This document shows positions 48,468 through 57,447 of a stretch of DNA of 64,000 nucleotides, piece after piece; the stretch's first letter is position 1; every line of letters starts with the position of its first letter. The DNA comes from Nocardiopsis sp. NRRL B-16309 (GTDB taxonomy: Bacteria > Actinomycetota > Actinomycetes > Streptosporangiales > Streptosporangiaceae): contig NZ_LGEC01000016.1 of assembly GCF_001279585.1 (NCBI RefSeq), positions 320,117-384,116 of the forward strand. Reading direction: 5' to 3'. The notes beneath the pieces were generated by a model, which did no database searches, was not told where the DNA came from, and saw nothing but the letters and a program-made list of their open reading frames with translations. A program made the position numbers and the translations under genes.

Positions 48468-49823
48468 TCAGGCGCGGACGATGGACAGGACCTCGTCGCG
48501 CAGCGCGTCCACCCCGGCGTCGTCGGCCGCCTCGACGTTGAGCCGCAGCAGCGGCTCGGTGTTGGAGGCGCGCAGGTTGAACCAGGCCCCGCCGGGCAGG
48601 GAGACCGTCAGGCCGTCGAGCTCGTCGATCGTGACGCCCTCGCGGCCCTCGAAGGCCGCGCGCACCGCGGCCATGCGGCCGGGGGCGTCGTCGACCCGGG
48701 AGTTGACCTCGCCGGAGGCCGCGTAGCGCGAGTACTCGCGGGTGATCTCGGAGAGCGGGCGGTCGTCCGTCCCCAGGACCCGCAGGACGTGCATCGCGGC
48801 GAGCATACCGGTGTCGGCCTTCCAGAAGTCCCGGAAGTAGTAGTGCGCGGAGTGCTCACCGCCGAAGATCGCGCCCGTCTCGGCCATCGTCGCCTTGATG
48901 AAGGAGTGGCCGACGCGGGTGCGCACGGGCACACCGCCGCGCTCGCGCACGATGTCGGCGACCGCGGCCGAGGTGATGAGGTTGTGGATGATGGTCGCCC
49001 CGGGCTCGCGCTCCAGCTCCTGGGCGGCCACGAGGGCGGTGATGGCCGAGGGCGGCACGGCCTCGCCCCGCTCGTCGATGACGAAGCAGCGGTCGGCGTC
49101 GCCGTCGAAGGCCAGGCCGATGTCGGCGCCGGACTCGCGCACCTTGGCCTGGAGGTCGACCAGGTTGTCGGGGTCCAGGGGGTTGGCCGGGTGGTTGGGG
49201 AAGGTGCCGTCCAGCTCGAAGTACAGGGGCAGGATCTCCAGCGGCAGGCTGCCGTCCTGCAGGACCGCCGGGACGGTGTGGCCGCCCATGCCGTTGCCCG
49301 CGTCCACGGCGACCGTGAGCGGGCGGACCCCGGACAGGTCCACCAGGTCGCGCAGGTAGGCGGCGTAGCCGGGCAGCAGGTCCTTCTCCGTGACCGAGCC
49401 CTCGGGGCCGTCGTGCGGCGGGACCCCCTTCTCGGCCAGGCGCCGGATCTCGTCCAGCCCGGTGTCGGCGCTGATGGGCGCCGCGCCGGCCCGGCACATC
49501 TTGATGCCGTTGTACTCGGCGGGGTTGTGGCTGGCGGTGAACATGGCGCCGGGCAGGTCCAGCTGCCCCGAGCCGTAGTACAGCAGGTCGGTGGAGCCGA
49601 GGCCGGTGAAGACCACGTCCACGCCCTGGGAGGTGACGCCCTCCCCGAAGGCGGTGGCCAGCTCCGGCGATGAGGGGCGCATGTCGTGTGCGACGACGAC
49701 CGCGGGGCCGCCGACCACGTGCGCGAAGGCCGCTCCGATGGCGCGGGCGATTCCCGCGTCGAAGGTGTCCGGGATCACCCCGCGCACGTCGTACGCCTTG
49801 AAGATGCTTCCGAGATCAGCCAC
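48468..49823 (-). CDS. manB: Phosphomannomutase/phosphoglucomutase
   Basis: This 451-aa alpha-phosphohexomutase interconverts mannose-6-P and mannose-1-P (and perhaps glucose phosphates), supplying GDP-mannose for glycans. It has FKAYDVRG at the start, catalytic Ser in FTASHNPAEYNGIK, the metal loop DGDADRCFV, the sugar-binding GGEHSAHYYFRDF, and the phosphate-binding SNTEPLLRLNVE. I chose GTG at 49823 (VADLGSIFKAYDVRG) because it has GGAG upstream and matches family starts; the track extension to 49883 is less likely. It lies beside the DUF3499 gene, as in mycobacteria. Confidence 0.93.
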   Translation of the reverse strand: MADLGSIFKAYDVRGVIPDTFDAGIARAIGAAFAHVVGGPAVVVAHDMRPSSPELATAFGEGVTSQGVDVVFTGLGSTDLLYYGSGQLDLPGAMFTASHNPAEYNGIKMCRAGAAPISADTGLDEIRRLAEKGVPPHDGPEGSVTEKDLLPGYAAYLRDLVDLSGVRPLTVAVDAGNGMGGHTVPAVLQDGSLPLEILPLYFELDGTFPNHPANPLDPDNLVDLQAKVRESGADIGLAFDGDADRCFVIDERGEAVPPSAITALVAAQELEREPGATIIHNLITSAAVADIVRERGGVPVRTRVGHSFIKATMAETGAIFGGEHSAHYYFRDFWKADTGMLAAMHVLRVLGTDDRPLSEITREYSRYAASGEVNSRVDDAPGRMAAVRAAFEGREGVTIDELDGLTVSLPGGAWFNLRASNTEPLLRLNVEAADDAGVDALRDEVLSIVRA

Positions 49824-49956
49824 GTCTGCTCCGGCCCAGTCGGTTCTGCTCCAGATTCGGTCCCGCGCGCGAAGCGGGTCCACGCGCGCTACAAAACTAG
49901 CAAGCGGTCGCCGCGGCCCCTCAGGGGCACCACCGACGGCGACGGCACGGGTCCGG

Positions 49957-50355
49957 TCAGTCGCGGGGTCCGCGGGGCGCGCCGGACTCGCCGCGGCCGG
50001 GGTCGGAGCGGACCACCCGCAGGTGCCCGCGGCGCAGGGTCTCGGAGCCCTCGCCCACGGCGTCGGGCTCCCGGCGGGCCGGCGGGCGAGCGGCCTCGCG
50101 CACGGCGTCGGCGAGAGCCTCCAGGTCGTCGCTCCCGGGGCCGCCGCCCGAGGTCTCCACCGGCAGGCGTACGACCTCCCACCCGCGCGGGGCGGTCAAC
50201 CGCTCCGCGTGCATGGCGCACAGGTCGTAGCAGTGCGGCTCCACGTAGGCGGCGAGCGGGCCGAGGACGGCCGTCGAGTCCGCGTAGACGTACGTGAGCG
50301 TGAATACGGCTGGTTGTCTGCACGCGGTACGGGAGCAGCGTCGAACTGGGCTCAC
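49957..50355 (-). CDS. DUF3499 family protein
   Basis: This 132-aa protein begins SPVRRCSRTACRQPAVFTLTYVYADSTAVLGPL after a GTG, matching DUF3499, an actinobacterial family. It contains CYDLCAMHAERLTAPRGWEVVRL; the pairs of cysteines and histidines suggest a zinc-ribbon-like fold (inference). The C-terminal 50 residues are polar and disordered. In-frame GTGs at 50361 and 50388 are alternative starts; I use the one that gives the family N-terminus. It is divergent from the zincin-like gene, a conserved arrangement. Confidence 0.85.
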   Translation of the reverse strand: MSPVRRCSRTACRQPAVFTLTYVYADSTAVLGPLAAYVEPHCYDLCAMHAERLTAPRGWEVVRLPVETSGGGPGSDDLEALADAVREAARPPARREPDAVGEGSETLRRGHLRVVRSDPGRGESGAPRGPRD

Positions 50356-50554
50356 AGCCACTGACTGTATGCCCTTACCGAGGGACACGCCAGCTTCGTG
50401 CCATGAACTGGGCCGTTTCGGGTCATGTCCACACCATGGCCACGGCCCCGGCCCCGCACCGCGTCGGCCACCCCGCGCCGCCGCCTCCGGCACGCGTCCA
50501 CGTTCGGCACGCGTGGGACTACGCGCGGGGCCCGGGATGGCTTAGTCTCGGAGT

Positions 50555-50989
50555 GTGCGACGAGTGCGCCTTTCCAGTGGCCAACCAGACCGAGTGCGGC
50601 GCCGGGACCGCCGCGGCCGAGGCATCCGCGGTCCTCTCGTGCCGTCTGACCTGCCGGTATTCCGTAGCCGAGCGCAGGCCTTCGACGACCTTGTCCTGGA
50701 CGCGGTCGAACGCCTGGAGCGCCTGTGGGCTCGGGAGCTGGCCAACGTGGACTTCCTCGTCGAGGACGTCCCCCCGATCCCGCTGGGCGACCGGCCCCCC
50801 GAGGCGATCCCCTTCTCACGGCTGGACACCGACCCCGCGGGCCGCGCCCGCATCGTGGTCTACCGGCGCCCGGTGGAGATCCGCACCAAGGATCCCGAGG
50901 AGATGGCCCTCCTGGTCCACGAGACCGTGGTCGAGGAGGTCGCCAACCTCCTGGGGGTGGAGCCGGAGTCCGTCGACCCCGAGAGCTGA
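50555..50989 (+). CDS. Zincin-like metallopeptidase family protein with degenerate active site
   Basis: This 144-aa protein starts with a basic segment (VRRRDRRGRGIRGPL) typical of the actinobacterial members, followed by FDDLVLDAVERLERLWARELANVDFLVEDVPP and a core ending LLVHETVVEEVANLLGV. The family active site is HExxHH. Here it is HETVVEE, so the second zinc-binding His is gone and catalysis is unlikely. The GTG at 50555 lies just after a TAGTCT -10-like box (50543-50548), suggesting a leaderless message. Function is unknown. Confidence 0.82.
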   Translation: MRRVRLSSGQPDRVRRRDRRGRGIRGPLVPSDLPVFRSRAQAFDDLVLDAVERLERLWARELANVDFLVEDVPPIPLGDRPPEAIPFSRLDTDPAGRARIVVYRRPVEIRTKDPEEMALLVHETVVEEVANLLGVEPESVDPES

Positions 50990-51351
50990 TCCGCCCCGCC
51001 CCGGCACGTTGAGCCGTCGCCCATCCCGGTGAGGGCCTACGGAACCGCTGGGGCTCGATCCGGGCCGAAGCGGGGAGTGAGGGCGCGCACCGGAGGTGCC
51101 GGAGGCCCCGTCTGCCAGGCACCCCAGGCCGAACGGTCCCGCTCACCGTGACGACAGGGGGTTGGTCGGGCCGAAGCGGGATGAACCGCGCCGAAGGCGT
51201 CCGTTGAGGGTGGTGACGGGCGACGGTGTGGGCACGAGCGGCGGCCCGAAGAAGGCACGGCGAGGGCGCCGACGGGGGTTCCCGAGGAACGACGGCGTGC
51301 ACCACAAGGGCAGAAGGTTCCCGTTCTCAAGGCGCCCGAGCGCCCGAGCGC
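50990..51351. repeat. Non-coding region with a dispersed repeat related to the 61.6-kb element
   Basis: Segments GGGTTGGTCGGGCCGAAGCG (51159-51178) and ACGAGCGGCGGCCCGAAGAA (51234-51253) closely match, in opposite orientation, blocks around 61634-61676. Here they are separated by about 55 extra bases. A further CGGGCCGAAGCGGGGAG lies near 51060. No coding frame is convincing. Confidence 0.5.
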
Positions 51352-53109
51352 CTAGGGCACGATCCCCACCATGCTGTCCCGGACGACCGGCAGTTCCACC
51401 CGCACCGGCGCCGGGTGCACCGGCACGACGCTGAGCGCCTCCCCGGAGCGCAGCACGCGGGCGGCGTACACCGGTCCCGCGGACTCCTCCAGCAGCTCCA
51501 GGCGGACCGCGTAGGCGTCCTCCGGGTCGGTCCCCGGCGGACGCTCCCAGGCGTCGTCCTCCGAGCCGAACGCGCGCGTGGTGCCCGCGCCGACCGTGAT
51601 CTTCACCGCGTCGCCCTGGGTCCCGTGGGCTCCGATCGGTGTGGCGATCATCGACACGTCCGCGTCCACCGCGCCCAGGACCAGCTGTGTCTCGACGTCC
51701 TCGGGGACGTTGGCCAGGACGGCGGTCGTGTCGTGGGGGAAGGCCAGCGGTTCGACCGCGGCGGAGTAGGCCGTCTCGACGACGTCGCCGTCGGAGTCCT
51801 CGATCTCGGCGAGGACCCCCGCGACCACGGGTCGGTCCGACTCCACGACCACGGTCCCGGGCTCGCCGCCCAGTGCCGTCTCCAGCGTGAGCCACGCCGA
51901 CGCGGACGGGGCCACGTCGATCACGAGCGGGTCCTCCACCGTGCCGGTGGCCTGCTCCGGTTCGCCCTCGTCCTCGCCCTCGTCCGCTTCGGCGTCCTCG
52001 TCGGCGGAGCCCTCGGGACCGACCACGTGGACCCGCACCTCGGCGGGCTCGTCACCCGGCGCGGCCACGTACAGCCGACGGGTGCCCTCGCCGCCGAGCG
52101 CTCCGGGGATGACGTGCTCCACACCCGGGTCCGTGGTGGGCGGGACCCAGTCGGTGGCGCCGGAGGAGTGCTCGGCCAACAGGGCGGCTCCCACCCGGCC
52201 GGTGCTCGTGCGCACGTGGACGCCGATGGCGGCGGTGTTCCGCACGAGTTCGGTCAGGTCGAGTTCGGTGGACTCCCCCGCGGCCAGGGCGATGCCGCGG
52301 CTCTCGGAGGAGTAGGAGGGGCCCTCCAGGGTGAACACGTCCACGCTCACCGTGGCGCGCGAGTCCTCGGGGTTGGCGAGGTGGGCGGTGAGGGAGTCCA
52401 CCGCCACGTCCTCGGGGTCGTTGCCGCCGGGCAGCGCGAACCAGGTGCCGATGGAGGCCTCAAGGCAGCGGACCTCGGTGACCTCGTCGTCGGACACGGT
52501 GACCTGCGCGGCGTCGAGTCCGGCGGCCAGGGCGCCCTCGGCGTGGAGGGCGACGGGGTCGGTCTGCGTCCCCGTGTCGGTGTTCCACAGCAGGCCCGGT
52601 TCGGTGAGTTCGTCGCCGAGGGTCCGGCCGTCGTCGCCCGCGCCGTCCGGGCCGCCCGCGCCGCCCGCGCCGTCCGGGCCACCCGCGCCGTCGGCCGCCG
52701 ACTCGTCGGCGTCCTCGTTCCCGTCCTCGTCCGCGCCGTCCTCGGAATCCCCGCCGTCCTCGGAGCCCTCGGTGTCCCCGTCGTCCCCGGCATCCTCCGC
52801 GTCCTCGGAGCCCTCGTCGTCCCGCGCGTCCTCGTCGGTGCCGTCCAGGACCGGCGCGGCCCACAGCGAGCCCACGTCGTCGCGGTCCACCCGGGGCGCG
52901 AACGCCCGGATCGAGCTCTCCGCGTCATCGGCGTCCTCGTGCGGGGCCGGGCACACTCGGACGGAGTGGTCCGGGCGGATCGTGCCCGGCTCGCTCTCGC
53001 CCAGGACCGCGTTGACCGGCCGGATCACGTACGCGATGCCCAGCATCGTCACCATCGCCAACGCGACCAGCCCGAACAGGGCGAAGCGGTTCTCCACGAT
53101 CAGTCGCAC
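51352..53109 (-). CDS. DUF5719 family protein, exported and anchored
   Basis: This 585-aa protein has one N-terminal membrane segment (FALFGLVALAMVTMLGIAYVI). An acidic low-complexity stretch (about residues 90-165, Asp/Glu/Ser/Gly repeats) follows, then a beta-rich extracellular region of repeated domains (TVSVDVFTLEGPSY, GRVGAALLAEHSSGATDWVPP, VVESDRPVVAGVLAEI). This is the actinobacterial DUF5719 pattern. The gene begins 3 bp after the stop codon of the giant glycosyltransferase gene and is surely cotranscribed. A role in surface polysaccharide assembly is inferred from that linkage. Confidence 0.85.
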   Translation of the reverse strand: MRLIVENRFALFGLVALAMVTMLGIAYVIRPVNAVLGESEPGTIRPDHSVRVCPAPHEDADDAESSIRAFAPRVDRDDVGSLWAAPVLDGTDEDARDDEGSEDAEDAGDDGDTEGSEDGGDSEDGADEDGNEDADESAADGAGGPDGAGGAGGPDGAGDDGRTLGDELTEPGLLWNTDTGTQTDPVALHAEGALAAGLDAAQVTVSDDEVTEVRCLEASIGTWFALPGGNDPEDVAVDSLTAHLANPEDSRATVSVDVFTLEGPSYSSESRGIALAAGESTELDLTELVRNTAAIGVHVRTSTGRVGAALLAEHSSGATDWVPPTTDPGVEHVIPGALGGEGTRRLYVAAPGDEPAEVRVHVVGPEGSADEDAEADEGEDEGEPEQATGTVEDPLVIDVAPSASAWLTLETALGGEPGTVVVESDRPVVAGVLAEIEDSDGDVVETAYSAAVEPLAFPHDTTAVLANVPEDVETQLVLGAVDADVSMIATPIGAHGTQGDAVKITVGAGTTRAFGSEDDAWERPPGTDPEDAYAVRLELLEESAGPVYAARVLRSGEALSVVPVHPAPVRVELPVVRDSMVGIVP

Positions 53110-53112
53110 GGG

Positions 53113-56100
53113 CTACTCCTCCCCCTCGGTGGTGCCGGGACCGCCGCCGGACCGGCCGCGCCCGTCGTCGCGGCGACGGCCCCGCCGCCGGGTGCCCCGG
53201 GTCCCGCGCCGCCGCCCGCCCCCGCGGGTGACGGGCAGCGCGCCGGTCGACACTCCCTCGTCCGGGCCGTCCACGCCGTCCACGCCGTCCAGGACCGTCC
53301 GTTCGGACGCCCCGGTCTCGGCACGGGCCGCGCCGGACCGGTCCGACCGGTCCGAGCGCCCCGCCCTGTCCGACCTGGCGCGGCCCGCCCGGGGCCGGCC
53401 CGTCCGGGTCCGGCGGCGCGACCGCCGCAGCCCTTCGGGGCGGCGGGGCCTGGGGGCGGGCGTGGACTCGATGAGCCGCGCGTCCTCCTCCGTCCGCACC
53501 CCAGGCGCGGCCAGGACCGCCACCACCACGACCAGGACGGCCTGGGTGACCAGCCACGCTGTGTGGACGTGGTCGGTGTGCCACACGCGGACCTGGCCGC
53601 CGTCCACGGACAGCTCCCAGGCCTGGTTGCCGTGTTCGGTGGCCACCGGGGCCAGTTCGGTGCCGTCGAGGGTGGCGCGCCATCCGCCGTCGGCGGGCTC
53701 GCCCAGCGAGAGCAGCCGCCCGGCGCCGCCGGGAGCGGTCTCGGCGGTGAGGTCGCCCGCCTCGCCCCGCACGGTCAGTGCCTCGGCCCCGGCGCCGTCC
53801 TCGGACACGACCCGCAGCGCGCCGCCGGGATCGCTCAGCCGCCACAGCGCGTACCGGTCGGACAGGGACTGGCGTTCCAGTCCGGGAGTCCCGTCGAGGG
53901 TGTCGACCATGGTGGTGTCGGAGGGCCCCGCGATGTCGGGGCGCGGGTAGAGCACGTACTGGACGCCGTAGTCGGCCAGGGTGAAGAGCTGGTCGCCGCC
54001 CTGCCCCACGGCCAGCTCGGCGACGGCCCGGTCCACGGCCGCGCGGGCCTCCGGGGCGGGCGTGACACGCTCCTCGCCCAACCGCGGTTCCCGCCCGCGC
54101 ACGATCGTGTAGTCCACGCCGCCGTCCCCGTCCGGGGTCACCACCAGGGTGCGCGGCCGGGTGCCGTCCTCGCTGAGCGTCTCCAGGGCGCCCGGGACGA
54201 CGGGGACGAAGTCCGCGGTGACCGGTCCGTCCACGCCCTCCCACATCCACAGCGCGGCCGCGGTGACCGGGGTGGCCAGGGCCAGCGCGGCGACACCGAG
54301 GGCGAACACGCGTCGGCCGCCCCGCCCGAACCAGCGCCGGAGGAGGCCCGCGTCCGCGCCCTCGCCCCTGGCCATGTCGCCGAACGCGCGGGCGGCGCTG
54401 GCCGAGGCCAGCAGGACCGCGGTGGCGGCGAACGCCAGGGCCACGCCCGGCCAGACCGCCGCCGGGGGCCCGCCGAAGTGCGGTTCGACCACGATCCGGC
54501 TGGTGAGCACGGCGATGAGGATCCCGAACAGGGCCAGGGTCCATCCGGCGGCGACGAGCATCCGGTTGCGGAGCAGCAGCAGGGAGCACAGGGCGGCCGC
54601 CAGGAATCCGGCGGTCACCCAGAACGGCGGGGTGCCGGGGCCGCCCGGGGAGAGCATGAGCGGCTCGTACGGGGCCGCCCCCGGGTCCGAGAGCTCGGGC
54701 CGGTGCAGACCCGCCTCCAGCAGCCACAGCGAGGGGTGCAGCAGCAGTTCCAGCGACCACGGCATCAGCAGGACGACCGGCAGAGCCAGGCTGAGCAGGA
54801 TGCTGACGTGGATGCGGCGCCCCAGGTGGGCGAAGGCGACCGCGACGAGCACACCGGTGGCCGCGCACAGCAGCCACACCATCGGGACGAAGGCGGTGGC
54901 CACGGCCAGGGTCAGGCCCAATCCCCAGGCGGCCCGCCGGGAGTGCCGCGGCGGCATCGAGACCACCCGCACCAGCAGGAGGCCGAGCACCGGCAGCAGC
55001 GCGTGCACGAGCGCGGTGCCCAGTCGGCCCTGGGCGACCGCACCGGTCGCCATGGGCAGCAGGGCGTAGGCTCCGGCCATCCACAGGCGGGCCGGGCGGT
55101 AGCGCAGCACCTCGCGGGCCAGGAGGTAGGCGGTCAGTCCGGCCAGCGGCACGCAGCCGAGAAGGACGACGGTCACCGCCAGCCACGGCTTGCCCAGGGT
55201 CAGCGTGGACAGCAGGGCGAGCAGCCCGACGTAGGGCGGGACCGGCGCGTCCGAGCCGAGTCCGCTGTCGGGGTACCCGGACAGGTACAGCGACCACAGG
55301 TCGCCCGCCGAGCCCACGACCGGCGGCAGGGCCCCGCCCGCGAGGAGGTCGCCGAACAGCAGGGAGCGCCCGGCGACGAGGGTGACGGCCACCAGGCCCG
55401 CGACCAGGAGCGGTCCGGGCCGCAGCAGGACGCGGCGGACGAACCCGTTGCGGTCGTCGGGGGTGTCGTCGTCGCCGCCGGGACCGGGCTCGGCGGTCAC
55501 GGCCTGGTGCCGGCCGGGGGTGTTGCCCACCGGGTCCCCGGACAGGACGCCGGTGACGGCGTCGTGGAACTGGCGGATCGCCACGCCGCGCGCGAGGAAC
55601 GGCCGGATGGCGCTGTAGGTGCGGCGGCGGTCGCGGCGGCGCCGGAAGCGCGCGCGGGCCAGGCGGAAGGGCCGCAGGTACACCAGGGTGATCGCCGCGG
55701 CCTCGTCCAGCGCGTTGGCGGGCTGCTTGATGAGCAGGTACATCAGCACGCGCAGCAGCGAGCCGAAGGAGTTGCGCAGCAGGGCCGCGACCATTCCGCC
55801 GAAGGGCAGGTTCGCCAGGAGCACGAACACGGCGTGGCGCCGGTCGACCCTGCGCGGGTGGTTGCGGGTGGCGGTGATGGGCCGGCGCCGGCGCGCCGAG
55901 GCCTCGGCGTGGTAGGCGACCGCGTCGGTGACCAGGATCGCACGCAGGCCGGCGCCGCCCACGCGCCAGCAGAAGTCGATGTCGTCGCGGAAGAGCGGCA
56001 GGGCCGGGTCGAAGCCGCCGAGCCGGTCCCACACGTCGCGGCGGACGAGCATCCCGGCGCTGGAGACGGCGAGGACCTGCCGGGTGCCGTCGTGCTGTCC

Positions 56101-56607
56101 GTGGTCGAACTCGCGCTGTTCCAGACCGGTCTCGCGTCGGCCCGCGCCGTCGATGGTGACGCCGGCCTCGATCAGGAGGCGGCGGTCGAACCAGTCGCGG
56201 AGCTTGGGCCCCAGGACGGCGGCGCGCGGGTCCTGGTCCGCGGCGGCCAGCAGGTGGTCGAGGGCGTCCGTCTCCGGGGTGAGGTCGTCGTGGACGAGCC
56301 AGATCCATTCGGTGGCGTCGTCGTCGAAGCCGCGCACGGGCGTGGTGGAGCGGGGCAGTTCCAGGGCGGCCCGCACGGCGTCGCCGAAGCCGGTGTCGGC
56401 GGGCAGGTCGAGGACGGCGTCGGCGGGCAGGTACTCGGCGAGCGTGGCGGGGCTGCCGTCGGTGCTGCCGGTGTCCGCCGCCACGACGCGTTGGACGGGC
56501 CGGGTCTGCGCGCGGACCGCCGCCAAGGTCTCCGGAAGCCAGCGGGCGCCGTCGTGGTTGACGACGACCACGGTGACGACGTGTCGGGCGGAATCCTGGT
56601 CAAGCAC
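53113..56607 (-). CDS. Giant family 2 glycosyltransferase fused to a polytopic membrane region
   Basis: This 1164-aa protein has an N-terminal GT2 domain (VVVNHDGARWLPETLAAVRAQ, DTGSTDGSP, WLVHDDLTP, DFCWRVGGAG), then from about residue 290 roughly a dozen membrane segments with extracellular loops, a large extracellular domain and a final basic Arg-rich tail (about 1090-1164). It likely transfers a sugar to a lipid or wall polymer at the membrane. The start is GTG at 56607 (LDQDSARHVVTVVVVNHDG), chosen because the family starts just before VVVVNHDG; its ribosome site GGAGAG is rather far at 14 nt. It is conserved beside the WhiB and DUF5719 genes in Streptomyces-like genomes. Confidence 0.85.
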   Translation of the reverse strand: MLDQDSARHVVTVVVVNHDGARWLPETLAAVRAQTRPVQRVVAADTGSTDGSPATLAEYLPADAVLDLPADTGFGDAVRAALELPRSTTPVRGFDDDATEWIWLVHDDLTPETDALDHLLAAADQDPRAAVLGPKLRDWFDRRLLIEAGVTIDGAGRRETGLEQREFDHGQHDGTRQVLAVSSAGMLVRRDVWDRLGGFDPALPLFRDDIDFCWRVGGAGLRAILVTDAVAYHAEASARRRRPITATRNHPRRVDRRHAVFVLLANLPFGGMVAALLRNSFGSLLRVLMYLLIKQPANALDEAAAITLVYLRPFRLARARFRRRRDRRRTYSAIRPFLARGVAIRQFHDAVTGVLSGDPVGNTPGRHQAVTAEPGPGGDDDTPDDRNGFVRRVLLRPGPLLVAGLVAVTLVAGRSLLFGDLLAGGALPPVVGSAGDLWSLYLSGYPDSGLGSDAPVPPYVGLLALLSTLTLGKPWLAVTVVLLGCVPLAGLTAYLLAREVLRYRPARLWMAGAYALLPMATGAVAQGRLGTALVHALLPVLGLLLVRVVSMPPRHSRRAAWGLGLTLAVATAFVPMVWLLCAATGVLVAVAFAHLGRRIHVSILLSLALPVVLLMPWSLELLLHPSLWLLEAGLHRPELSDPGAAPYEPLMLSPGGPGTPPFWVTAGFLAAALCSLLLLRNRMLVAAGWTLALFGILIAVLTSRIVVEPHFGGPPAAVWPGVALAFAATAVLLASASAARAFGDMARGEGADAGLLRRWFGRGGRRVFALGVAALALATPVTAAALWMWEGVDGPVTADFVPVVPGALETLSEDGTRPRTLVVTPDGDGGVDYTIVRGREPRLGEERVTPAPEARAAVDRAVAELAVGQGGDQLFTLADYGVQYVLYPRPDIAGPSDTTMVDTLDGTPGLERQSLSDRYALWRLSDPGGALRVVSEDGAGAEALTVRGEAGDLTAETAPGGAGRLLSLGEPADGGWRATLDGTELAPVATEHGNQAWELSVDGGQVRVWHTDHVHTAWLVTQAVLVVVVAVLAAPGVRTEEDARLIESTPAPRPRRPEGLRRSRRRTRTGRPRAGRARSDRAGRSDRSDRSGAARAETGASERTVLDGVDGVDGPDEGVSTGALPVTRGGGRRRGTRGTRRRGRRRDDGRGRSGGGPGTTEGEE

Positions 56608-56876
56608 GGCTGTGGTGGGTTCTCTCCGGGAGGCGGGGTGGGCACCGGTGTCCGGGCCCGTGCGGGTGCCGGCCGCGGAGGCCGGCGGTCGGTGGGCGCG
56701 TGAGCGCGCCGGAGGCGGCCCGCGGGGGCGAGCCGGGACCTCACGATACGCCACCCCGCACCATTCGGGACCTATTCGGCGCAGCCGCCCCCGCCCCGGC
56801 CATATCGGGCTATTTCCCGCGAGTGGTGCGTTCGACGCAATACGAACGTTCTCCGCGAACACCCCGAACATGAAGA

Positions 56877-56909
56877 ACGCGCGCCCGGACTCACAGCCCG
56901 AACGCGCGT
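56877..56909 (-). terminator. Probable terminator after whiB
   Basis: ACGCGC (56877-56882) and GCGCGT (56904-56909) plus inner CGG/CCG pairs can form a hairpin 15 bp after the whiB stop codon. The 316-bp gap up to 56607 otherwise holds only the upstream region of the glycosyltransferase gene. Confidence 0.4.
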
Positions 56910-56923
56910 CTTCGCGTCAGCTC

Positions 56924-57211
56924 CTACAGCATGTCCGCCAGGAAATCGAAATCCCCTCCGGCGGCTTTCTTCAGCCTTCGGCGCTCACGCTCGGAGAGTC
57001 CCCCCCAGATACCGAAGCGCTCATCGTGCTCCAGTGCGTATTCCAGGCACTCCGCACGTACCTCGCACGACTGGCAGACCTTCTTCGCTTCCCGCGTCGA
57101 GCCGCCCTTCTCGGGGAAGAACGCCTCCGGGTCGGTCTGCGCGCACAGGGCACGTTCCTGCCAGCCCAGATCTTCATCCGAGCCGTGCGCCAGCGGGATG
57201 ACCTCGCTCAT
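56924..57211 (-). CDS. whiB: WhiB-family iron-sulfur regulator (WhiB2/WhmD type)
   Basis: This 95-aa protein has the four [4Fe-4S]-ligand cysteines Cys23, Cys46, Cys49 and Cys55 (ALCAQTD, VCQSCEVRAEC), the GIWGG turn (68-71) and the basic C-terminal ERRRLKKAA. The placement next to fbiA/fbiB matches whiB2/whmD, which controls septation in mycobacteria and sporulation septation in Streptomyces (where it is whiB). The ATG at 57211 has a perfect AGGAGG; a longer in-frame extension to 57337 overlaps the promoter and is rejected. Confidence 0.93.
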   Translation of the reverse strand: MSEVIPLAHGSDEDLGWQERALCAQTDPEAFFPEKGGSTREAKKVCQSCEVRAECLEYALEHDERFGIWGGLSERERRRLKKAAGGDFDFLADML

Positions 57212-57286
57212 GCGCACCTCCTGTTGCCCCCCATAGATGTCCCCGGCCCTTTTCGTCCCCCAGGCCGGGTGGAATCCCACCTTGAA

Positions 57287-57316
57287 ATTACACGTGGCCG
57301 CGTGACCGATAGTCAA
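57287..57316 (-). promoter_or_regulatory. Promoter of whiB
   Basis: On the minus strand TTGACT (57311-57316) and TGTAAT (57287-57292) are 18 bp apart. The start would be near 57280, giving a leader of about 70 nt. It is the best sigma-70-like promoter in the right half of the window. Confidence 0.65.
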
Positions 57317-57447
57317 GCGCCCTGCGTGGTAATCCACTGAATATCATGTAACGAAGCGCCAACGTCGGCTCCGCGATGTCCGTTCTGCGGATTACCACGC
57401 AATTCACGGCCTTCCAAGGCAGCGGGAGCGTGGGGCCCCGTGCGGGG

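Noticed and set aside
51226..56703. 1825-aa plus-strand open frame
   Set aside because: It runs antisense to DUF5719 and the glycosyltransferase gene and has only low-complexity composition, so it is a GC-bias shadow.
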